A DNA stretch of 64,000 nucleotides from Plantactinospora sp. BC1 (GTDB taxonomy: Bacteria > Actinomycetota > Actinomycetes > Mycobacteriales > Micromonosporaceae): contig NZ_CP028158.1 in NCBI RefSeq assembly GCF_003030345.1, positions 4,836,001-4,900,000 of the forward strand, read 5' to 3'. The number at the start of each line of letters is the position of its first letter. Position 1 is the stretch's first letter. Shown piece after piece: positions 1 to 8,897 of the stretch. Position numbers and translations under genes: made by a program. A model generated the notes under the pieces. That model saw nothing but the letters and a program-made list of their open reading frames with translations. It had not been told where the DNA came from and did no database searches.

Positions 1-709
1 GACCACCCCGGCACCCAACCCCGGCGGCACGGCCGGCGGCGGCGACGGCGCGACCATCGAGCGGGTGCTTTCGAGCTGGGCCGTCGCCACCCAGTCCGGT
101 CGGATGCTGGCGATCATCGACATCTCCGGCTCGATGGCCGAGAAGGTGCCGACCGCCAACAACGCCACCCGGATGCAGGTGACCCTGGAGGCGGCCAAGC
201 GCGGCCTGGCGCTCTTCGACGACTCCTGGGCACTCGGCCTCTGGGTCTTCTCCACCGAGTTGAACGGCTCCCGCGACTACCGTTCGCTGGTGCCGATCGG
301 CCCGATGTCCGCCCAGCGGGAGCAGTTGGAGAGCAAGCTCGCCGGGATCACCCCCAAGCGGCTCGGCAACACCGGCCTCTTCGACACGATCCTCGCCGGC
401 TACAAGGCGGTGCAGGAGGACTGGCAACCCGGCCGGGTCAACTCGGTGGTGATGCTCACCGACGGGAAGAACGAGGACGAGGACGGGGTCAGCCAGTCGC
501 AACTGCTCGCCGAGCTGAAGCGGATCAACGACCCGGACCGCCCGGTCCAGGTGATCATCATCGGCATCGGGGCCGAGGTCAGCAAGGCCGAACTGGACTC
601 GATCCCCAAGGTGACCGGCGGGGCCGCCTTCGTCACCGAGGACCCGGCCAAGATCGGCGACATCTTCCTTCAGGCGATCGCCGCCCGCAAGGAGTCCGCT
701 CCGCGCTGA
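1..709 (+). CDS. VWA-domain protein, C-terminal part (5' end outside window)
   Basis: The reading frame is open from the first bases, so the gene starts upstream. The visible part begins with a Gly/Pro-rich linker and then a complete von Willebrand factor A domain of about 200 residues. The MIDAS metal site is visible as DISGS near the start, a threonine in GNTGLFDT, and the aspartate of MLTDGKN. The layout resembles the C-terminal half of actinobacterial proteins that fuse an extracellular substrate-binding domain to a VWA domain, but the first half cannot be seen, so that is inference. A strong hairpin follows the stop codon. Confidence 0.85.
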   Translation, partial: TTPAPNPGGTAGGGDGATIERVLSSWAVATQSGRMLAIIDISGSMAEKVPTANNATRMQVTLEAAKRGLALFDDSWALGLWVFSTELNGSRDYRSLVPIGPMSAQREQLESKLAGITPKRLGNTGLFDTILAGYKAVQEDWQPGRVNSVVMLTDGKNEDEDGVSQSQLLAELKRINDPDRPVQVIIIGIGAEVSKAELDSIPKVTGGAAFVTEDPAKIGDIFLQAIAARKESAPR

Positions 710-728
710 CGCCGGCTCCGCTCGACCA

Positions 729-765
729 CGCCCGCCGTACCCGGCCAGTGCCGGTACGGCGGGCG
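729..765 (+). terminator. Hairpin terminator after the VWA gene
   Basis: A perfect 13-bp stem (CGCCCGCCGTACC at 729-741 paired with 753-765) and an 11-nt loop lie 20 nt after the stop codon. No U-tract follows, as is usual for actinomycete terminators. Confidence 0.7.
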
Positions 766-855
766 TCGCGCTTCTCCGGCCGACGACATCACCGGCCGAC
801 AGACATCACCGGCCCGAGAACGTGAGCAGCCGGAGCACCACCGACGCAAACAAAT

Positions 856-869
856 GACAGTAATCTGTC
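856..869. promoter_or_regulatory. Inverted repeat upstream of the sugar transferase gene
   Basis: GACAG-TAAT-CTGTC lies in an unusually AT-rich patch about 110 bp before the start codon at 977. It could be an operator; nothing in the sequence names the regulator. Confidence 0.3.
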
Positions 870-976
870 GGAAGCTCTCAGTGATGCCCCCGGTAGGTGA
901 AGATGTCGGGGTGCCTCGGGGCCGCTCTGCCAGGGCGAGTGGCTGACCGGGTGTCCCCTGGAGCGAGGGAGGGCCG

Positions 977-2461
977 GTGACGTCGGCGACACTGCTGAGC
1001 CCCACCACGATGCCTCCGGAGCCCACCTCGGGGGCATCCGCCTCGTCATCCCGGACACGTCAGCGCGGCTACATCCGCGCGCTGCTGGCCCTCGACACCG
1101 TCATCCTGGTGCTCGCGGTGATCGGTGGCTACTTCGCCCGGTTCGGCGGCGACGAGCCGCGCGGCTCCGACATCCCGTACGTGATCGTCGGGCCGGCCCT
1201 GGTGGTCGCCTGGCTGGTCTCGCTCAAGGCGCTGCGCTGCTACGACCACCGGGTGCTCGGCTACGGCGCCGACGAGTACCGCCGGGTCACCTCGGCCAGC
1301 CTGCGGCTCGCCGGGGGAGTCGCGATCGCCGGCTACCTCGCCGACGTCGGGGTCTCCCGGGGATTCCTCGGCATCTCGTTCGCGGTCGGCACCGTCGGGC
1401 TGGTGATCGCCCGGTTCGCCGCCCGGAAACGACTGCACTGGTCCCGGTCCCGGGGGGCCGGCTGGTCCCGGCGGGTGCTGGCGGTCGGCGACACCGCACA
1501 CGTACTCGAACTGGTGCACACGCTGCGCCGCGAGCCGTACGCCGGCTACCAGGTGGTCGGCGCCTGCATCCCGGACGCGCTGCTCGCGCCGGTGCCGCAG
1601 CGCCTCGGCGACGTGCCGGTGCTCGGCTCGTTCCGGGCGATCGTCGACGCCGCCGCGGCGATCAACGCCGACACGGTCGCGGTGACCGCCTCCAACGAGC
1701 TGACCGCCACCCGGCTGCGCCGGCTCGGCTGGCAGTTGGAGGGCACCGGCGTGGACCTGGTGCTGGCCCCGGCGCTGACCGACGTCGCCGGGCCGCGGAT
1801 CCACACCCAGCCGGTCGCCGGGCTGCCGCTCATCCACGTCGAGGCGCCGGAGTTCCGGGGCGCCCGGAAGGTCGTCAAGGCCTTCGTGGACCGGGCACTG
1901 GCCGCCACGGCGCTCGCGGTCGCCCTGCCGCTGCTCGCCGTCATCGCCCTCGCCATCAAGCTGGACAGCCGGGGGCCGGTGATCTTCCGGCAGATCCGGG
2001 TCGGCCAGGGCGGCCGGGAGTTCGGGGTGTACAAGTTCCGAACCATGGTGGTGAACGCGGACGCGCTCCTGGCCGAGCTGGCCACCAAGAACGAGACCGA
2101 CGGCCTGATGTTCAAGATGCGGGTCGACCCCCGGGTCACCCGGGTCGGCCGGATCCTGCGCAAGTGGTCCCTCGACGAGCTGCCGCAGCTCGCGAACGTG
2201 CTGTTCGGGCACATGAGCCTGGTCGGGCCGCGCCCGCCGCTGCCGTCCGAGGTGGCCCGCTACGACGGTGACGTCGCCCGCCGGCTGCTGGTGAAGCCGG
2301 GCATGACCGGCCTCTGGCAGATCAGCGGCCGCTCCGACCTGAGCTGGGAGGACGGCATCCGGCTGGACCTCTACTACGTGGAGAACTGGTCGCTCGCCGC
2401 CGACCTGACCATCCTGTGGAAGACCTTCGGGGCGGTGGTCCGGACCCGGGGCGCCTACTGA
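977..2461 (+). CDS. Polyprenyl-phosphate sugar-1-phosphate transferase (exopolysaccharide initiation)
   Basis: 494 aa. The N-terminal half carries about four or five predicted membrane segments (residues ~34-145) and a CoA-binding/PCAF-like cytosolic part. The C-terminal third is a bacterial sugar transferase domain: a membrane hairpin near residues 305-328, then GPVIFRQIRVG, YKFRTM, KWSLDELPQL and SLVGPRPP. The family moves a sugar-1-phosphate onto undecaprenyl phosphate, the first membrane step of exopolysaccharide assembly. The GTG start at 977 follows a GAGGGAGGG ribosome site. No other glycan genes adjoin it, so the polymer is unknown. Confidence 0.9.
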   Translation: MTSATLLSPTTMPPEPTSGASASSSRTRQRGYIRALLALDTVILVLAVIGGYFARFGGDEPRGSDIPYVIVGPALVVAWLVSLKALRCYDHRVLGYGADEYRRVTSASLRLAGGVAIAGYLADVGVSRGFLGISFAVGTVGLVIARFAARKRLHWSRSRGAGWSRRVLAVGDTAHVLELVHTLRREPYAGYQVVGACIPDALLAPVPQRLGDVPVLGSFRAIVDAAAAINADTVAVTASNELTATRLRRLGWQLEGTGVDLVLAPALTDVAGPRIHTQPVAGLPLIHVEAPEFRGARKVVKAFVDRALAATALAVALPLLAVIALAIKLDSRGPVIFRQIRVGQGGREFGVYKFRTMVVNADALLAELATKNETDGLMFKMRVDPRVTRVGRILRKWSLDELPQLANVLFGHMSLVGPRPPLPSEVARYDGDVARRLLVKPGMTGLWQISGRSDLSWEDGIRLDLYYVENWSLAADLTILWKTFGAVVRTRGAY

Positions 2462-2495
2462 CCCCGGGTCCGGTACCTCCCCGCCCCCGGGGTCA
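2459..2495. terminator. Bidirectional terminator built from both stop codons
   Basis: TGACCCCGGG (2459-2468) pairs perfectly with CCCGGGGTCA (2486-2495). The two arms contain the stop codons of the convergent sugar transferase and phosphatase genes. Confidence 0.65.
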
Positions 2496-3617
2496 GCCGC
2501 CGTACCAGTCCAGGCAGACCACCACGGCGTCGTCCACCAGATCGCTGCCGACGTACGCCCGCAGGTCGCCGAGGAGCGACCGTACCGCCTCCAGCGGTGC
2601 CATCGACCTGGTCCGCCGCACGGACCGGTAGAGCGCGGTGTCGCCGTACCGGCCGGAGCGGGAGGTCGCGTCGAGGACGCCGTCGCTGACCACGAAGAGC
2701 CGGTCACCGGGCGTCAACTGGAAACGCTGGGACTGGTAGATGGTGCCGTCGAACATGCCGAGCGGGAACTGGTCGTCCAGCGGCTGGTCGAGCACCTCGC
2801 CCTCGCGCAGCACCAGCAGCCGGGGCGAGCCGGCATCCACCGCGGTCACCGCCCCGGTGCGCAGGTCCAGCTCCAGCAGGAGCGCGGAGAGGTGCTGGAT
2901 GCCCTGGTGGTAGGCGTAGATCGCCTGGTCGGCCAGGGCGGCCTGGTCGGCGAGTTCGAGGCCGGCCCGACGGGCGTTGCGCAGCGCGTTGGTGCCGAGG
3001 CAGGTGAGCATCGAGGCGCTGACTCCCTCGCCCATCCCGTTCATCGTGGAGAGCCAGAGCCGCTGGCCGTCGTCGGCCCAGTCGAAGCTGTCGCCGCGCA
3101 CCGCGTACGCCGGTTCGAGTTGGCCGGCGAGGCTGAACGAGGGACGGATCCGGCTCCGGCCGGGCAGCAGCTCCCACTGCATCTCGGCGGCGAGGGTGAG
3201 CCGGCGGGTCCGGGCGCCGACCACGTACTTGTCGGTGCCGGGCCGTACCGTGACCAGCTCGTGCGCCAGCCCGGTCGCCACCTGCGCCAACTCGTCGTGC
3301 CGCTGCGGATCCTCCGGTGCCGGGGTGAGCCGGAGTACGCCGAGCCGGTCGCCGCGCATCGTGACCGGGAGATGGAGCGTCCCGTTCTCCAGCACCGGGG
3401 TCTGGTGGTCGAAGCACCGCCAGGCCGGGGTGGCGGCCCCGACCACCGGGTCGCCACCGTGCAGCGGCACCAGGGCGGCGAGCCGGTAGTCGACCTGGAG
3501 CAGTTCCGTCTCCGTCGTCCCGTACGCCCGGTTCAGCTCGGCGCCGAGCCGCTCGATGACGAGGTCCGCCGGAGCCTCGGCCAGGGTACGGCGGATCTCG
3601 GCCAACCTGCCGGTCAT
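2493..3617 (-). CDS. PP2C/SpoIIE-type serine phosphatase-like protein
   Basis: 374 aa. The N-terminal half (to about 165) is GAF-like sensory sequence; the C-terminal half is a SpoIIE-type PP2C fold. Visible motifs are GDSFDW (usual first metal motif GDxxD), MNGMGEG, VSDGVLDA and the terminal DDAVVV. The second motif normally reads DxMGxG with a metal-binding aspartate; here that position is Asn, so metal binding may be altered. Such proteins usually act in partner-switching control of sigma factors, but no anti-sigma kinase lies nearby. A MarR regulator is transcribed divergently from a start 117 bp away. Confidence 0.8.
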   Translation of the reverse strand: MTGRLAEIRRTLAEAPADLVIERLGAELNRAYGTTETELLQVDYRLAALVPLHGGDPVVGAATPAWRCFDHQTPVLENGTLHLPVTMRGDRLGVLRLTPAPEDPQRHDELAQVATGLAHELVTVRPGTDKYVVGARTRRLTLAAEMQWELLPGRSRIRPSFSLAGQLEPAYAVRGDSFDWADDGQRLWLSTMNGMGEGVSASMLTCLGTNALRNARRAGLELADQAALADQAIYAYHQGIQHLSALLLELDLRTGAVTAVDAGSPRLLVLREGEVLDQPLDDQFPLGMFDGTIYQSQRFQLTPGDRLFVVSDGVLDATSRSGRYGDTALYRSVRRTRSMAPLEAVRSLLGDLRAYVGSDLVDDAVVVCLDWYGG

Positions 3618-3733
3618 CTGCGCCCCGCCGCTTTCGGGGCGGTCCGGAGGTACGGTTCCGGATAATCCGGATGGGCTGTGCCGGAACGCACCGGTGCGGT
3701 CGACTGTGTGACGGCGGTAGGGTCAGGATCACC

Positions 3734-4210
3734 ATGGCTGAATCCGGCGGTCCTGGCGGACCGGATCCGACCCTCGCCACCGCGGTGGACACCGCCGCGG
3801 CGGCGCTGTTGTCGGTCTGGGACGCGGCCCGGGAGCAGACGAACGGGCGCCTCTCCAGCTCCCAGTTGCGGGCGCTGATGGTGGTCGAGCAGTTCGACGG
3901 GATCAACCTCCGGGGCCTGGCCGGGATCCTCGGCATGCTGCTCTCCTCGGCGAGCCGGCTCTGCGACCGGCTCGTCGCGGCCGGGCTGCTGGAGCGGGAG
4001 CCGGGCCGGGCGGATCGCCGGGAGATCTCCCTGCACCTCACCACGGTCGGTCAGAAGCTGCTGGCCGAGATCCGCGCCGACCGCCGGGAGCGGCTGGCCG
4101 AGACGCTCGCCGGGATGAGCCCGGCCGGCCGGCAGGCGCTGCTGCGTGGGCTCGTCGAGTTCGACCAGGCGTTCCGGGCGAACGTGGAGCCGACCGAACG
4201 GTCGGCCTGA
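3734..4210 (+). CDS. MarR-family transcriptional regulator
   Basis: 158 aa from the ATG at 3734; a longer in-frame version from 3671 adds a non-conserved Cys/Arg-rich tail. The winged helix-turn-helix spans about residues 45-115: an LRGLAGILGM helix, the LLSSASRLCDRL recognition helix, and a wing ending RADRREISL. The C-terminal helices serve dimerisation. It is divergent to the PP2C-like phosphatase. The family usually senses small phenolic or oxidant ligands; the ligand here cannot be told. Confidence 0.85.
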   Translation: MAESGGPGGPDPTLATAVDTAAAALLSVWDAAREQTNGRLSSSQLRALMVVEQFDGINLRGLAGILGMLLSSASRLCDRLVAAGLLEREPGRADRREISLHLTTVGQKLLAEIRADRRERLAETLAGMSPAGRQALLRGLVEFDQAFRANVEPTERSA

Positions 4211-4636
4211 GCGGGCCGCCGGCCGCCCGTCGGCGCGGCCCGGACGCCGGGCCGCGGGGAGACCCTCAGCCCGTCCTCCGGGTCGTCGAGGTGTGCGCAT
4301 CAGCGCTGGCACTCCTGTCGGCGCAGAAGAACCTTCTCGCCCCCTTTGGTCCGTGCGGCCCGCAGGTGGAGGTCGGGCGCGTGCGTCGCGCCGTACAGGT
4401 CGAGAAGGTCCGATGGTTGATGATCGGAATAGTTGTCCAGGGGCAACAATAGCGACCAGACGCTCGGCCCCGCCGCCACGGTCGCCCTGGTTGCCGTGGC
4501 CGATTCCATGGTGCCCCGGCGGGACCGGCCAGGCGGGGCGGAACGGGTGACGAGCGGCCGGGCGGGCAGGTGTCCGGCGCGCCAGCGGCGGCAGTTCCGG
4601 CCCGATCGATGCCGGGCGCCACCCGGGCCGCCCGGG
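4211..4636. other. Intergenic region with at most one doubtful small gene
   Basis: 426 bp between the MarR gene and the stop of the ROK gene. The stretch 4400-4450 is less GC-rich than its surroundings. Apart from a possible 69-codon frame on the minus strand I see no convincing gene or RNA. Confidence 0.4.
4300..4509 (-). CDS. Possible small hypothetical protein
   Basis: 69 codons from an ATG at 4509. The translation is mildly hydrophilic (middle part DNYSDHQPSDLLDLYGAT, Arg/Lys-rich end) and matches no family I know. Third-position GC is lower and more mixed than in neighbouring genes, and no clear ribosome site precedes it. It may be a chance frame in a low-GC patch. Confidence 0.2.
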   Translation of the reverse strand: MESATATRATVAAGPSVWSLLLPLDNYSDHQPSDLLDLYGATHAPDLHLRAARTKGGEKVLLRRQECQR

Positions 4637-5911
4637 CTACCGGGCGGTGCGGCCGAGCCACCGGGCGGGCTGTTCCAGCACGGTACGGACGACCGAGCCG
4701 GCGGCGCCGAGGGCGGCCGCGTCCCCGCCGAGCAGCGCGGCCCGGACGGTCACCGGTGACCAGGCGGCGGTCAGCACCCGGCGGCGGATCTCGTCCTCGA
4801 CGGTCGGGGCCAGCCAGCGGGCCAGCGGCGCGTAGACGCCGCCGAGCACCACCGTGTCCACGTCCAGCAGGTTGATCACCCCTGCCACGGCGACCCCGAG
4901 CGAGGTCGCCGCCTCCACCAGGGCCCGGCTCGCGGCCGGATCCTCCCGGGTGGCCGCCTCGACCAGCCGGGCGACCGCCGCACCCGGGGCCGGTGCCGGT
5001 CGATCCCGGGCCGGGTGGGCTCCGGCGGGTGGGTCGGTGAGGCGGGCGGCGGCGAGGATGGCCTCCTGGCCGGCGTACTGCTCCAGGCAGCCGCGACCGC
5101 CGCACCGGCAGGGCAGCCCCTCGGGGTGTACCGGCACGTGGCCGAGCTCTCCGCTCCAGCCCCGGGCGCCCCGGAACAGGGTGCCGTTCAGCACGATCCC
5201 GGCGCCGATGCCGACCTCGCCGGAGATGTAGATGAAGTTGCCGGACTCGGGCGGGCCGGCGTGCAGTTCGCCGAGCGCGGCGAGGTTGGCCTCGTTCTCC
5301 ACCCCCAGTCCGCGCCCGCCCAGCGCCGGATGGCCGCCGAGCAGCGCCGGCACGTCCACGTCCCGCCAGCCGAGGTTCGGGGCGAGCCGGACCAGCCCGG
5401 TGGCGGTGACCAGGCCGGGCACCGCGAGCGCCGTACCGGCCAGGGTCAGGTCCTGCCGGTCCGCCTCGGCTGCCGCCTCGGTGATCAGTTCGCCGGCCAG
5501 CCCCAGGGCCTCGGCGGGAGGCACCGGCCGGAGGTCGACCCGGCGGACCGCTCGGTGTCGTACCGTCCCGGCGAGGTCGACCAGGACGGCGGCCAGGTAG
5601 TCGACGTTGATCTCCAGGCCCAGGCCGGCGGGGCCGTGCCCGGCGAGCGTGAGGCCGACGGCGGGCCGACCGGCGCCGGACCGGGGGGTCGGGGCGACCT
5701 CGGTGAGCAGCCGTCCGGTGATCAGGTCGTCGACCAGCGCGGAGACGGTGGCCCGGGTCAGGCCGGTGGCGGTGGCCAGGTCGGCCCGGGACGGCGGGCG
5801 ACCGGCGGTGGCGATCTGCCGCAGCACCAGGGCCAGGTTGTGTTCGCGCAGGCTCGCCTGGCGGACGGCGGTCACCGCCGCGCCGACCGGCACTGCCGCG
5901 GGTTGCGCCAC
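4637..5911 (-). CDS. ROK-family repressor, probable xylose repressor (XylR-type)
   Basis: 424 aa. An N-terminal winged helix-turn-helix (about 35-75, [20 protein letters not shown]) is followed by a ROK sugar-kinase-like fold. [12 protein letters not shown] and the zinc-binding [12 protein letters not shown] motif mark ROK repressors. It diverges from xylA-xylB, so repression of the xylose operon with xylose as inducer is the likely role. The GTG start at 5911 has no Shine-Dalgarno sequence, which suggests a leaderless mRNA. Another start could be an internal GTG a few codons on. Confidence 0.88.
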   Translation of the reverse strand: MAQPAAVPVGAAVTAVRQASLREHNLALVLRQIATAGRPPSRADLATATGLTRATVSALVDDLITGRLLTEVAPTPRSGAGRPAVGLTLAGHGPAGLGLEINVDYLAAVLVDLAGTVRHRAVRRVDLRPVPPAEALGLAGELITEAAAEADRQDLTLAGTALAVPGLVTATGLVRLAPNLGWRDVDVPALLGGHPALGGRGLGVENEANLAALGELHAGPPESGNFIYISGEVGIGAGIVLNGTLFRGARGWSGELGHVPVHPEGLPCRCGGRGCLEQYAGQEAILAAARLTDPPAGAHPARDRPAPAPGAAVARLVEAATREDPAASRALVEAATSLGVAVAGVINLLDVDTVVLGGVYAPLARWLAPTVEDEIRRRVLTAAWSPVTVRAALLGGDAAALGAAGSVVRTVLEQPARWLGRTAR

Positions 5912-5915
5912 GGTA

Positions 5916-5944
5916 TTGACAATGCCATACCACGGCCAAATAAT
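5916..5944 (+). promoter_or_regulatory. xylA promoter
   Basis: TTGACA (5916-5921), a 17-bp spacer and AATAAT (5939-5944) form an almost ideal housekeeping-sigma promoter reading towards xylA. This is unusual in such GC-rich DNA. Confidence 0.75.
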
Positions 5945-5948
5945 TCAA

Positions 5949-5964
5949 CCGATAAACAAATCGG
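5949..5964. promoter_or_regulatory. Putative ROK repressor operator
   Basis: The inverted repeat CCGAT-AAACAA-ATCGG lies just downstream of the xylA -10 box, over the expected transcription start, where a repressor would block initiation. Confidence 0.5.
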
Positions 5965-6044
5965 CCGGGTTGCCGGGGAGTCACCCCGGGGTTACGCACC
6001 CGCGCCCCACCTCAACGTCGAGTCGGTTCCCCTGGAGGTCAGCC

Positions 6045-7232
6045 ATGGCAGCCCAACCAACCCCTGCCGACAAGTTCTCCTTCGGTCTCTGGACCGTGGG
6101 CTGGCCGGCCCGCGATCCCTTCGGCGACGCCACCCGGGAGGCCCTCGACCCGGTCGAGGCGGTCAACCGGCTCGCCGAGCTGGGCGCGTACGGGATCACC
6201 TTCCACGACGACGACCTGGTCCCGTTCGGCTCCGACGACGCCGCCCGCGACCAGCACATCTCCCGGTTCCGCAAGGCGCTGGAGGAGACCGGACTGGTGG
6301 TGCCGATGGTCACCACCAACCTCTTCACCCACCCGATCTTCAAGGACGGCGGCTTCACCAGCAACGACCGGGACGTACGCCGCTACGCGCTGCGCAAGGT
6401 GCTGCGCAACATCGACCTCGCCGCCGAGCTGGGCGCGGAGACCTTCGTGATGTGGGGCGGCCGGGAAGGCGCGGAGTACGACGCCGCCAAGGACATCCGG
6501 GCGGCGCTGGACCGCTACCGCGAGGCGGTCAACCTGCTCGGCCAGTACGTCATCGACCGGGGCTACGGGCTGAAGTTCGCGATCGAGCCGAAGCCGAACG
6601 AGCCGCGCGGCGACATCCTGCTGCCGACGGTCGGGCACGCGCTCGCCTTCATCAACGAGCTGGAGCACCCGGAGCTGGTCGGGCTGAACCCCGAGGTCGG
6701 GCACGAGCAGATGGCCGGGCTCAACTTCATGCACGGGATCGCGCAGGCGCTCTGGGCCGGCAAGCTGTTCCACATCGACCTGAACGGGCAGCGCGGGATC
6801 AAGTACGACCAGGATCTCGTCTTCGGGCACGGCGACCTGCTGAACGCGTTCGCCCTGGTGGACCTGCTGGAGAACGGTGGGCCGCAGGGCGGGCCGGCGT
6901 ACACCGGGCCCCGGCACTTCGACTACAAGCCGTCGCGTACCGAGGACTTCACCGGGGTGTGGGCCTCGGCGGCGGCGAACATGCGGACGTACCTGCTGCT
7001 CAAGGAGCGGGCGGCGGCGTTCCGGGCCGACCCGGAGGTGCAGGAGGCGCTGGCCGCCAGCAAGGTGGCGGAACTCTCGACGCCGACGCTCAACCCCGGC
7101 GAGACGTACTCGGACCTGCTGGCGGACCGGAGCGCGTTCGAGGACCTCGACGTGGACGCGGTGGCGGCCCGGGGCTTCGGGTTCGTGCGGTTGAACCAGC
7201 TTGCGGTGGAGCATCTGCTCGGGGCTCGCTGA
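6045..7232 (+). CDS. xylA: Xylose isomerase
   Basis: 395 aa, the usual length of the short actinobacterial (group I) enzymes. It converts D-xylose to D-xylulose. Family motifs are complete: [23 protein letters not shown] with metal-binding Glu, [16 protein letters not shown] and HIDLNGQ. The ATG at 6045 follows GGAGG with 6 nt spacing. It is the first gene of xylA-xylB and is expressed from the promoter at 5916, facing the ROK repressor. Confidence 0.97.
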   Translation: MAAQPTPADKFSFGLWTVGWPARDPFGDATREALDPVEAVNRLAELGAYGITFHDDDLVPFGSDDAARDQHISRFRKALEETGLVVPMVTTNLFTHPIFKDGGFTSNDRDVRRYALRKVLRNIDLAAELGAETFVMWGGREGAEYDAAKDIRAALDRYREAVNLLGQYVIDRGYGLKFAIEPKPNEPRGDILLPTVGHALAFINELEHPELVGLNPEVGHEQMAGLNFMHGIAQALWAGKLFHIDLNGQRGIKYDQDLVFGHGDLLNAFALVDLLENGGPQGGPAYTGPRHFDYKPSRTEDFTGVWASAAANMRTYLLLKERAAAFRADPEVQEALAASKVAELSTPTLNPGETYSDLLADRSAFEDLDVDAVAARGFGFVRLNQLAVEHLLGAR

Positions 7233-7336
7233 GTCTTCCCTGACCTGGTCGGGGTGCGTGACCAGGGTCGCGCATCCCGACCGACCGTTGTGCTGATCTG
7301 CAACAACCGTCCGTGAGCCCAGAAGGAGGGCGTGAG

Positions 7337-8752
7337 ATGGCGCTCGTTGCCGGGGTCGACTCGTCGACCCAGTCGTGCAAGGTGGTGATCCGGGACGCCG
7401 AAACCGGGGCGCTGGTCCGCAGCGGCCGGGCGGCGCATCCGGACGGGACCGAGGTCGACCCCGGGGCCTGGTGGGACGCGTTGGGGTCGGCGATCACCGA
7501 GGCCGGTGGGCTGGACGACGTGGCGGCGGTCGCCGTCGCCGGCCAGCAGCACGGGATGGTCTGCCTCGACGAGGCGGGCGAGGTGGTCCGGCCCGCGCTG
7601 CTCTGGAACGACACCCGGTCGGCGGGGGCGGCGGAGGAGCTGGTCGAGGAGCTCGGCGGTGGCGAGGCCGGGCGGCGGGCCTGGGCGGAGGCGGTCGGCA
7701 GCGTGCCGGTGGCGAGCTTCACCGTCACCAAGCTGCGCTGGCTGGCCCGGCACGAGCCGGAGAACGCGGCGCGGGTCGCCGCAGTCTGCCTGCCGCACGA
7801 CTGGCTCACCTGGCGGCTCGGCGGTGCGACCGGGCTGGACGTGCTGCGTACCGACCGGGGGGACGCGAGCGGGACCGGATACTGGTCACCGGCGACCGGT
7901 GAGTACCGGATCGACCTGCTGGAGCGGGCGCTCGGGCGGGCGGTGGCGGTGCCGACCGTGCTGGGGCCGGCCGAGGTGGCCGGGCGGTTGCCGAGCGGCG
8001 CACTCCTGGGGCCGGGGACCGGGGACAACGCCTCCGCCGCGTTCGGGGTGGGCGCGGTCGCCGGGGACGTGGTCGTCTCCATCGGTACCTCCGGGACGGT
8101 GTTCAGCGTCGCGGACACCCCGGCGGCGGACTCGTCCGGCACGGTGGCCGGGTTCGCGGACGCCACCGGACGGTTCCTGCCGCTGGTCTGCACGCTGAAC
8201 GCGGCCCGGGTGCTGGACGCGGCGGCGGCGATGCTGGGGGTCGGGCTCGACGAGCTGGCCAAGCTGGCGTTGAGCACGCCGGCCGGCGCGGACGGGCTGG
8301 TGATGGTCCCCTACCTGGAGGGCGAGCGGACGCCGAACCGGCCGCTGGCGACCGGGGCGGTGCACGGGCTGACCCTGCGCACCTCGACGCCGGGGCATCT
8401 GGCCCGGGCCGCCGTCGAGGGCATGCTCTGCGCGCTGGCGGACGGGTTGGACGCGCTGCTCGCCGAGGGCGCGACGGCGAACCGGATCATCCTGGTCGGT
8501 GGCGGGGCCCGCTCCGAGGCGGTACGCCGGATCGCACCCGAGGTCTTCGGCTGTCCGGTCCTGGTGCCGGAGCCCGGCGAGTACGTCGCCGACGGAGCGG
8601 CCCGGCAGGCCGCCTGGGTCGTCCACGGTGGAGCGGAGCCGCCCGCCTGGTCGGCCGGGGAGTCCCGGGAGTACGTCGGCGCGGGCGTCCCCCGGATCCG
8701 TGAGCAGTACGCCCGCGCCCGTGACCTGATCCTGGACCGGCCGACGACCTGA
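7337..8752 (+). CDS. xylB: Xylulokinase
   Basis: 471 aa FGGY-family sugar kinase that phosphorylates D-xylulose to enter the pentose phosphate pathway. Motifs: [10 protein letters not shown] at the N-terminus, [31 protein letters not shown] and VGGGARSEA. The ATG at 7337 has an AAGGAGG ribosome site; an upstream in-frame GTG at 7313 lacks one. It follows xylA after 104 bp. A long inverted repeat starts 26 bp after the stop. Confidence 0.95.
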   Translation: MALVAGVDSSTQSCKVVIRDAETGALVRSGRAAHPDGTEVDPGAWWDALGSAITEAGGLDDVAAVAVAGQQHGMVCLDEAGEVVRPALLWNDTRSAGAAEELVEELGGGEAGRRAWAEAVGSVPVASFTVTKLRWLARHEPENAARVAAVCLPHDWLTWRLGGATGLDVLRTDRGDASGTGYWSPATGEYRIDLLERALGRAVAVPTVLGPAEVAGRLPSGALLGPGTGDNASAAFGVGAVAGDVVVSIGTSGTVFSVADTPAADSSGTVAGFADATGRFLPLVCTLNAARVLDAAAAMLGVGLDELAKLALSTPAGADGLVMVPYLEGERTPNRPLATGAVHGLTLRTSTPGHLARAAVEGMLCALADGLDALLAEGATANRIILVGGGARSEAVRRIAPEVFGCPVLVPEPGEYVADGAARQAAWVVHGGAEPPAWSAGESREYVGAGVPRIREQYARARDLILDRPTT

Positions 8753-8778
8753 CCAACCGCCGCGCGCCTTCCGCCCGG

Positions 8779-8830
8779 TCGACCCACGGTCCTACAGGCA
8801 TCCAAGATTGCCTATAGGACCGTGGGTCGA
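8779..8830. repeat. Near-perfect 22-bp inverted repeat after xylB
   Basis: The arms 8779-8800 and 8809-8830 match at 21 of 22 positions around an 8-nt loop. The arm tips read TCGACCCACGG; the loop-proximal parts contain CCTACAGG and CCTATAGG. It may end the xylAB transcript, but its length and AT-richer core are unlike the other terminators here, and it may be a copy of a dispersed palindromic element. Confidence 0.7.
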
Positions 8831-8897
8831 TGTTTGGCACACTGCCTGTGGCCGGAGTTCCGGCCCGACCGGGTGGGTGAGGCTGGGGGGACTGTCG

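Noticed and set aside
2704-4044. 446-codon minus-strand frame overlapping the phosphatase and MarR genes
   Set aside because: It overlaps two well-supported genes in other frames and has no domain signature.
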